Positions 24,273 to 29,261 of a stretch of DNA of 42,160 bases are shown one piece after another. The stretch is taken from assembly GCA_902802535.1 (NCBI GenBank), contig CADCML010000035.1, forward strand, positions 1 to 42,160, given 5' to 3'. The notes beneath the pieces are model-generated. The model did no database searches. It was not told the origin of the DNA and saw only the letters and a program-made list of their open reading frames with translations. The position numbers and the translations under genes are program-made. This DNA comes from an uncultured Bacteroidia bacterium. GTDB taxonomy: Bacteria; Bacteroidota; Bacteroidia; Bacteroidales; F082. Each line of letters begins with the position of its first letter. Within the stretch, counting starts at the first letter, position 1.

Positions 24273-24275
24273 GAA

Positions 24276-24383
24276 AACTACGAATGACACGAATAAAACG
24301 AATCTCATATTCGTAAAATTAGTGCAGCAAGCTGCAAAATTCATACGAATCGGCATTCGCGACAATTCGTGAAATTCGTAGTT
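24276..24383. repeat. Inverted array of a 9-bp-period hexamer (element B, ACGAAT)
   Basis: ACGAAT occurs at 24280, 24289 and 24298, each 9 apart. The reverse complement ATTCG(C/T) occurs at 24355, 24365 and 24374. The outermost bases AACTACGAAT and ATTCGTAGTT pair exactly. Nested inside, ATTCGT (24309) and ACGAAT (24345) flank GCAGCAAGCTGC (24324-24335). The string GCTGCAAAATT beside that hairpin is shared with element A, supporting a common family. It fills the divergent gap between lgt and the ECF sigma gene. Confidence 0.85.
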
Positions 24384-24405
24384 AGAAAAAAATTCATAGT
24401 TAAGT

Positions 24406-24430
24406 GTAACTTTTTCGCCCTTTCTCCGTA
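24406..24430 (+). promoter_or_regulatory. ECF-type promoter of the sigma factor gene
   Basis: GTAAC (24406-24410), 16 bases, CGTA (24427-24430), then 14 bases to the ATG. The GTAAC/CGTA pair with a 16-base spacer resembles ECF sigma recognition sites and suggests autoregulation. A copy differing by one base over 30 lies at 27725-27754 on the minus strand. Confidence 0.65.
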
Positions 24431-24444
24431 TTACCAATATCGCG

Positions 24445-24945
24445 ATGAACAGAACCCAATACAACCGATGCGTGGAGCAATACGCCGATAGGCTTTTCCG
24501 CTTCGCATTCTCGAGCCTCCGCAACCGCGAAGAGGCCGAGGACGTGGTGCAGGAAAGCTTTGCCCGCGTTTGGGAACGGCATGACAACGTGGACTTTACG
24601 AAGGCAAAGTCGTACCTCTTCACCACCGCCCACCACGCCATAATTGACGGACTGCGCCAATCGCCCCCAACCACAGAAATAGAAACACAAACCCAATTGT
24701 CAGACCCCAACGCCAGAGCGCCCTACCCCGACGTCAACGAGGTGTTGCACAAGGCACTCGGCACCCTGCCCGAACTGCAACGCAACGCCATCCTGCTGCG
24801 CGACTATGAGGGCTACAGCTACCAAGAAATCGGCGACATCACGGGCATGAGCGAAGCGCAAGTGAAAGTGAACATCTTCCGCGCCCGCACCACACTGAAA
24901 CGCATCATCAAAAGCATCGACAACCTCATCGACATAGAGCCATGA
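24445..24945 (+). CDS. ECF-family RNA polymerase sigma factor
   Basis: 166 residues. Region 2 reads RFAFSSLRNREEAEDVVQES, followed by FARVWERHDNVDFTKAKSYL; region 4 reads LGTLPELQRNAILLRDYEGY, then SYQEIGDITGMSEAQVKVNI with FRARTTLK. The length and the absence of regions 1 and 3 fit an ECF factor of the Bacteroidota sigma-70 type. It overlaps the next gene by ATGA. That gene encodes a membrane protein likely to hold it inactive. It probably directs RNA polymerase to its own promoter and to the GIN/barrel gene on the other side. Confidence 0.95.
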   Translation: MNRTQYNRCVEQYADRLFRFAFSSLRNREEAEDVVQESFARVWERHDNVDFTKAKSYLFTTAHHAIIDGLRQSPPTTEIETQTQLSDPNARAPYPDVNEVLHKALGTLPELQRNAILLRDYEGYSYQEIGDITGMSEAQVKVNIFRARTTLKRIIKSIDNLIDIEP

Positions 24946-25853
24946 AAACGAACATCAACACAGAAAACTACGAAGCCTATCTCCTTGACTACATGGAAGG
25001 CAACCTCAGCCCCGAAGGGGCGGCGGAATTGCGAGCCTTCATCGCAGCACAGGGCTTGGACTGGGACGAACTCACCGCTCCCCTGCCCTACCTTGAAACG
25101 CCACAAATCGTTTACGAAGGCAAGGAAAAGTTGAAACAAAGGTTCAGGGACCCTGAACCTGTCGAAGGGTCGAAGGGCCGCTTTTCTGACAACACCAAGG
25201 TCATCCCGCTCTATGTCAAGATAGCCTCGGCTGCCGCTGCCGCCGGACTACTGCTCACCGTCACACTATGGCCCAAACAGCAGTTGCCCAAGGTGGAGCC
25301 GATTGCCCACCTGCAATCTATTGAGGTCAGTCGCATCGACACCCATGAGCCTTGGACTTTGCTGCCACGACGAGCTATAGAAAACATAAATCCCTTGCCA
25401 CGCATCAACCGCCATGATGATGACACGCCTCCTAAAGACCCAAACAATGGGCGCATTGCCGCCGAGAGGGAATTTGTACCTTTGTTGGCCGAATTACCGG
25501 CAAAAACCATCACTGTTTTGGAGACCGATTTGCCTTGGGCCGACATTGACGAGCACGACTTTGAATTTATGGCCTGGCGCATGAACGCCCATCTCGAATA
25601 CGCCCCATACGAGGCAAACGATTATTCCGACGATGCCGACGACGAGCGCGAGCTCTCCTGGATTGGGAAAGCCATTTTCAAACTGACCAATGGTCGCCAC
25701 GACAGTTTCGCCAGCCTCATCTCTTCAGGTATCACTGTTGCCAAGAAAGAAATCAGCGTGGCGGCCACCGACATGGCTCTGACTGCCTACCATCGCGCCG
25801 ACGAGCACCTCGAGGAAGCCAAGGAACGCTGGGAAGAGAAACGCGAGGAATGA
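24942..25853 (+). CDS. Membrane-anchored anti-sigma factor candidate
   Basis: 303 residues. The N-terminus NYEAYLLDYMEGNLSPEGAA matches the usual start of Bacteroidota proteins paired with ECF sigma factors. One transmembrane segment lies at ~86-105 (VKIASAAAAAGLLLTVTLW). The C-terminal ~195 residues would be periplasmic and end in a charged helix. The position (4-base overlap with sigma) and topology indicate an anti-sigma factor; no zinc-finger HxxxCxxC is present. Residues ~68-78 (DPEPVEGSKG) are encoded by a REP-like palindrome inserted in frame between the sigma-binding part and the membrane segment. Its 3' end converges on the GIN/barrel gene. Confidence 0.8.
   Translation: MKTNINTENYEAYLLDYMEGNLSPEGAAELRAFIAAQGLDWDELTAPLPYLETPQIVYEGKEKLKQRFRDPEPVEGSKGRFSDNTKVIPLYVKIASAAAAAGLLLTVTLWPKQQLPKVEPIAHLQSIEVSRIDTHEPWTLLPRRAIENINPLPRINRHDDDTPPKDPNNGRIAAEREFVPLLAELPAKTITVLETDLPWADIDEHDFEFMAWRMNAHLEYAPYEANDYSDDADDERELSWIGKAIFKLTNGRHDSFASLISSGITVAKKEISVAATDMALTAYHRADEHLEEAKERWEEKREE
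25149..25171 (+). repeat. REP-like palindrome inside the anti-sigma gene
   Basis: GACCCT at 25149-25154 and AGGGTC at 25166-25171 bracket GAACCTGTCGA. It also overlaps a perfect 19-base palindrome-like stem, GGTTCAGGG-A-CCCTGAACC (25141-25159). Elements of the GACCCTTCGACAGG type are dispersed in many bacterial genomes. Here it is translated in frame as DPEPVEGS. Confidence 0.8.
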
Positions 25854-25887
25854 TGCTTTGCACGCAGCTTTTAAGTAATGTATAAAC

Positions 25888-25915
25888 GTATAGACGTAGC
25901 CCACTACGTCTATAC
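25888..25915. terminator. 12-bp hairpin between convergent genes
   Basis: GTATAGACGTAG (25888-25899) and CTACGTCTATAC (25904-25915) form a perfect 12-bp stem around CCCA. It lies 35 bases past the anti-sigma stop and 86 before the stop of the convergent GIN/barrel gene. A T-rich but not uniform tail follows, so it is a plausible but not textbook terminator. Confidence 0.55.
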
Positions 25916-25937
25916 CATTCTTATAATTCTGCGGATT

Positions 25938-25986
25938 CTGCGTGAGAAAACACCTGCGTGAGAAAACACCTGCGTGAGACAATCAC
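25938..25986. repeat. Three tandem 16-17-bp units
   Basis: CTGCGTGAGAAAACAC is present twice exactly (25938-25953, 25954-25969) and a third time as CTGCGTGAGACAATCAC (25970-25986). Just before, ATTCTGCG occurs at 25926 and 25935, 9 bases apart. Non-coding, between two convergent genes. Confidence 0.85.
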
Positions 25987-26001
25987 CTGCAAGAAAAAAT
26001 A

Positions 26002-27591
26002 TCAGAAATTGATATTGAAACCAAAGCTGAGCGGACGAGTGTTTTCGATAACGTTGTAGCGATAGATTGGAATCAGCGCATAGTTGATAAAGAAACCCAT
26101 ATTGTGGCTACCCACGCGCAACGAGGCATCTAACTTGAAGCGGTTCAGGCAATTGCCTGCCCAATCCAGATTGGTGGTGTACTTGGTTCCGTCCACAAAT
26201 TTCACCTTGCTCCAAGCAGCGAAACGGAGTCCTCCAGTCACGCCGATGTCAATGAACATGCGGCGCGTAGGCCTGATTTCCAACATCAGCGGCACTTGCA
26301 AATACAACAGCCCCAGTTTGCTTTTCTTGAACTGAACATCGGACGAAAGTGGAACATTGGAGATTATTCCTGTTTCGGGGTCTTGCGTGGTCATGACAGG
26401 GTTTTTCCAACTGAAGTTGTTCCAGCCAATGCCGATACCGGTAAACAGCCCTACTATGTGTCTCCTATCGAAAGCGATACCCACGTCAGCAATGTTGAAG
26501 CCGAAATACCAACTTCTCAACGGCCTGATGGTCAAATCGACTGTACCAGAGGGGATAACGTTCGTCACAACCGGATTGAACAGCATGTTCAGGCCCGCAT
26601 CGAAGCCATTCCAATGGGCATCGAGAAGCAGACTCCTCTTTACGGGACGCTTTTCTTTGGATTCGTCTTTTTTTTCAGATTCGTCTTTCTTTGGCTCCGG
26701 ACTATTGTATTGGTAATTATAATGATACTCATGGTTTCCGCCATACTTTTTCTCAAAACGATCTCCCCATTTCTCCATTTTGCGGCCCCATTCTTCCATA
26801 TCGGCTCCCCATTTCTCCATGTCTTGCTCAAACTTCTTCCAGTCCACCGAATCGGAAAGTTGTTGGAGGTTTACCCCAAGTTCGCGCATCAGTTCTTTAA
26901 ATTGAAGCGTATCAAGAGGCTCATAACCTGCTTTGACGTTGAAAGAAGGGTCCCAAGAACGGTTCGACTCGGCCTCGAAGAAAGGGGCAGCGTTACTAAC
27001 CAACCCATTCAGATAATTTCTTCTCGTATCGGTAAGTTCATCATCGATATTGATAGCCATGTTCCACAGGTCACCACTTTTCTCTACCAATACCTTATAA
27101 TTCAGGTTACTTGCATTCACTTTACCCAAACTCTTCACCTCGCTGCAATAGACGTTACAGTCGCCGAGAAGAATCACATCGCCAGTCCCGCATGAACGGA
27201 CATAGATGTTGTTATAGCCGACCTCAAGGCTTAATATGCCAGTACCCGTCTTGTTGATGGAGAGATTCTCACCTTTCAACTGGCCCTTTGATCTGACTCC
27301 CGCCGTACCCAAAACCTTCAAATAAGCCAGATTTTGAAGAGTTAACTCACGAGCTCCCGTACCTTCAAGATACAAAACGCTATCTTCAACACGATACTTG
27401 GCATTGTGATGCCCATAATCATTAATCGTCAGTTTGTCACCTTGTTTAAGCCACACACTGCCAGTGCCACTTACCACCAAAGTGTTGATTTTACTACCAT
27501 CCCCATTGGGTGTAGGGATTGGTTTGTCTTGCGCCTTCACGCTTCCGAAGGCCAGCAGCAGCATCGCTGCAAAAATCATTCTTGTTTTCAT
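26002..27591 (-). CDS. GIN-domain plus outer-membrane beta-barrel protein
   Basis: 529 residues; signal peptide MKTRMIFAAMLLLAFGSVKA. Residues ~30-190 form a DUF2807 (GIN, 'head') beta-helix: INTLVVSGTGSVWLKQGDKL, LAYLKVLGTAGVRSKGQLKG, LSINKTGTGILSLEVGYNNI, GTGDVILLGDCN. A charged linker has four near-repeats of MEKWG/MEEWG followed by a Lys/Glu/Pro stretch (~255-310). The last ~220 residues look like an outer-membrane barrel (GIGIGWNNFSWKNPV, LGLLYLQVPLMLEIRPTRRM, LSFGFNINF with terminal Phe). A copy of the ECF sigma promoter lies ~140 bases upstream, so it is likely controlled by that sigma factor. Probable envelope-stress or envelope-maintenance protein; exact role unknown. Confidence 0.85.
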   Translation of the reverse strand: MKTRMIFAAMLLLAFGSVKAQDKPIPTPNGDGSKINTLVVSGTGSVWLKQGDKLTINDYGHHNAKYRVEDSVLYLEGTGARELTLQNLAYLKVLGTAGVRSKGQLKGENLSINKTGTGILSLEVGYNNIYVRSCGTGDVILLGDCNVYCSEVKSLGKVNASNLNYKVLVEKSGDLWNMAINIDDELTDTRRNYLNGLVSNAAPFFEAESNRSWDPSFNVKAGYEPLDTLQFKELMRELGVNLQQLSDSVDWKKFEQDMEKWGADMEEWGRKMEKWGDRFEKKYGGNHEYHYNYQYNSPEPKKDESEKKDESKEKRPVKRSLLLDAHWNGFDAGLNMLFNPVVTNVIPSGTVDLTIRPLRSWYFGFNIADVGIAFDRRHIVGLFTGIGIGWNNFSWKNPVMTTQDPETGIISNVPLSSDVQFKKSKLGLLYLQVPLMLEIRPTRRMFIDIGVTGGLRFAAWSKVKFVDGTKYTTNLDWAGNCLNRFKLDASLRVGSHNMGFFINYALIPIYRYNVIENTRPLSFGFNINF

Positions 27592-27632
27592 TTTGTTGAA
27601 GTTTAGGTTGTTATTCGTATTACAAAATCATT

Positions 27633-27718
27633 GACTCAAGACTGGGGACTTGGGACTTAAGACTAGAGACTTTGTCCTTTGTCCTCTGTCCGTTGTCCTT
27701 TGTCTTCTTTCCTCTGTC
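27633..27718. repeat. Inverted heptad array (element D, GACnnnn)
   Basis: GAC occurs at 27633, 27640, 27647, 27654, 27661 and 27668, exactly 7 apart. The complement GTC then occurs at 27674, 27681, 27688, 27695, 27702 and 27716, in phase at 7 with one degenerate position (27709). The two six-unit arms run in opposite orientation with almost no loop. It lies in the leader between the ECF-type promoter (27730) and the GIN/barrel ATG (27591). Confidence 0.85.
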
Positions 27719-27729
27719 AACATCAGTAA

Positions 27730-27754
27730 TACGGAGAAAGGGGGAAAAAGTTAC
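27730..27754 (-). promoter_or_regulatory. Second ECF-type promoter, for the GIN/barrel gene
   Basis: On the minus strand: GTAAC (27750-27754), 16 bases, CGTA (27730-27733). The 30 bases 27725-27754 differ from 24406-24435 at one position. Transcription from here would run left through element D into the GIN/barrel gene with a ~130-base leader. Confidence 0.65.
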
Positions 27755-27772
27755 AGGCATGGCGAAAATTTT

Positions 27773-29071
27773 TCAAATGAACGCCGCCATATACAAAGGA
27801 ACATAAAGGATTTTTTCTGTCTTTTCGTAATTGAACTTGTTCATTACCATTACTTTGCCTATCTTTTCAGGCTGTTCCTCCAAGGCCGTATCCACCGAAC
27901 CGTGACGCTTGTAGGTGTCGCCCGACTTCACCTCAATAATGGTCACCTTGTTGTCTTCGGCCAACAAGAAATCCAGTTCCTGGCGGCTCTTGCGGTCGTA
28001 ATAGTGCAGCTTGTGACCATGCTTGCGCAACTCGGCGGCAACGAAATTCTCCGTCAAGGCACCCTCGTTGATGTCGATTTCGCCGTTCATCACCTTCAAT
28101 TGGATGTCGTCGCCCCACAACGCGCAAAGCAGCCCAGTGTCAAGCATATACACCTTGAAAAGGCTGCGGTTCTCCTCTTGTTCAAACGGCAAGGCCAACG
28201 AGTGCAGGTTGTAGCAAAAATAGGCCACGCCCGCATCATCGAGCCACGAAGCCGCGTCCTCATACTTCTGCATCGAGGCGGTCTGCTCCATGTTTTTCAG
28301 GATAAAACGCTTCTTCTGCTTGCTCAGTTCCGACGGGATGGCATCGAAAAAGCGCTTGGCCTTGGTCTTTTGCTCGGCAGCGTACTTGGCGATGTCGTCG
28401 CGGTAGCTTTGTATGATTTTCCGCTGCTGCAACAATGTAGCCGCAAAGTCGGCATTGTGGTTATAGGTGGAAACCACCTCTGGCATACCGCCAACAATCA
28501 GATACTCACGGTAATACTTCATCATTTGCTCGTGAACGAACTTCGTGACCGGTGATTGGTTCAAGAACGCTTCACGCAAACTTTCAATAGCCATCTCACC
28601 CACGCCTCGCGCCCAAAGAAACTCCTCGAAATCCATCGGAAACATCTCGATTTGCCGCTCAAAGCCAACGGGATACGACGACACATCCTTATAGTTGATG
28701 CCCAACAGCGAACCCGACTCGATATAGTCATAAACGCCCTCCTCCACCAAAAACTTGATGGCGGTGCGTGCATTCGGGCAACTTTGGATTTCGTCGAAAA
28801 AGACAAGCGTCTTGCCCTCGATGAAAGGCCCGTAGCCCATCAAAGAGAGGTTCCCGATGATGGTTTTCGTGTCGCGCTTGCCGTCAAAAGCGGTCTTGGC
28901 ATTGGGGTCTAATTCGAAGTTGATTTCCACAAAACTCCGATAGTTTTTCTTGCCAAATTCACGCACAACAGTGGTTTTCCCGACTTGTCGCGCCCCCTTG
29001 ATTAAAAGAGCTTCTTTATGCGGATTTTTGCTCCAATCACTTAAAAACCTGATTATCTTTCTTTTATACAT
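27773..29071 (-). CDS. AAA-family ATPase with DUF4143
   Basis: 432 residues. Walker A is LIKGARQVGKTTVVREF (~24-40), Walker B TLVFFDEIQSCPNARTAI (~105), followed by VEEGVYDYIESGSLLGINYK (sensor 1 like). The DUF4143 C-terminal half includes EFLWARG, VGGMPEVVSTY, SIPSEL-like IPSELSKQKKRF, and near the end the nuclease-like core ELDFLLAEDNKVTIIEVKSG, a D-x(n)-E-x-K arrangement. These proteins are multicopy in Bacteroidales with no agreed function; toxin-antitoxin and defence roles have been suggested. The start overlaps by 8 bases the stop of a 65-codon repeat ORF, and the 33-bp repeat array plus a good promoter lie just upstream. Confidence 0.93.
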   Translation of the reverse strand: MYKRKIIRFLSDWSKNPHKEALLIKGARQVGKTTVVREFGKKNYRSFVEINFELDPNAKTAFDGKRDTKTIIGNLSLMGYGPFIEGKTLVFFDEIQSCPNARTAIKFLVEEGVYDYIESGSLLGINYKDVSSYPVGFERQIEMFPMDFEEFLWARGVGEMAIESLREAFLNQSPVTKFVHEQMMKYYREYLIVGGMPEVVSTYNHNADFAATLLQQRKIIQSYRDDIAKYAAEQKTKAKRFFDAIPSELSKQKKRFILKNMEQTASMQKYEDAASWLDDAGVAYFCYNLHSLALPFEQEENRSLFKVYMLDTGLLCALWGDDIQLKVMNGEIDINEGALTENFVAAELRKHGHKLHYYDRKSRQELDFLLAEDNKVTIIEVKSGDTYKRHGSVDTALEEQPEKIGKVMVMNKFNYEKTEKILYVPLYMAAFI

Positions 29072-29261
29072 AGATTAAGTAACTTTTTGCAGGTATTTCG
29101 CTGCAAAGATAGTAACTTTTTGCAGATAAAAACAAGTTTTCACGGTAACTTTTTGCAGGTAATTTCAGCCTTTCACGGTAACTTTTTGCAGGTAAAATCG
29201 GTTCTCCACGGTAACTTTTTGCAAGTTGTGTGTCCTCAAAGTCCATTCTGGCGTGGTTCAT
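29064..29261 (-). CDS. Possible 65-residue repeat peptide (AKSYR repeats)
   Basis: An open frame on the minus strand encodes five AKSY motifs, each 11 residues after the last: LAKSYRGEPI, LPAKSYRERLK, LPAKSYRENLF, LSAKSYYLCSE, IPAKSYLIYV. The periodicity is that of the 33-bp DNA repeat. It begins inside the end of the beta-mannosidase gene, and its stop overlaps the ATPase ATG by 8 bases, a geometry that would permit coupling. Against it: the predicted ATPase promoter (29104-29135) lies within it, so most would not be on that transcript, and any 33-bp repeat without stops would look like this. It could equally be non-coding operator DNA. Confidence 0.3.
   Translation of the reverse strand: MNHARMDFEDTQLAKSYRGEPILPAKSYRERLKLPAKSYRENLFLSAKSYYLCSEIPAKSYLIYV
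29079..29226. repeat. Five-copy 33-bp-period repeat upstream of the ATPase
   Basis: GTAACTTTTTGCAGGT begins at 29079, 29112, 29145, 29178 and 29211: exactly 33 bases each time. Copies 1, 3 and 4 are identical; copy 2 ends GCAGAT and copy 5 GCAAGT. Copies 3-5 are also preceded by CACG or CCACG. The 17 bases between the conserved blocks differ. Copy 1 lies downstream of the predicted -7 box, copy 2 between -33 and -7, and copies 3-5 upstream. Confidence 0.95.
29104..29135 (-). promoter_or_regulatory. Promoter of the DUF4143 ATPase (TTG-N21-TATCTTTG)
   Basis: Minus strand: TTG (29133-29135), 21 bases, TATCTTTG (29104-29111), then 32 bases to the ATPase ATG. A good Bacteroidota match. Repeat copy 2 (29112-29127) lies entirely between the two boxes, so a protein bound to it would block polymerase. 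Confidence 0.6.

Noticed and set aside
27650-28555. 301-codon plus-strand frame beginning in element D
   Set aside because: It runs antisense through the DUF4143 ATPase, and its first residues are a translation of the heptad repeat and the ECF promoter.
29079-29226. CRISPR array
   Set aside because: The conserved block is only 16 bases with 17-base intervals, the period is exactly 33, and no cas genes are nearby. The array overlaps a promoter and fits an operator or repeat-peptide reading better.
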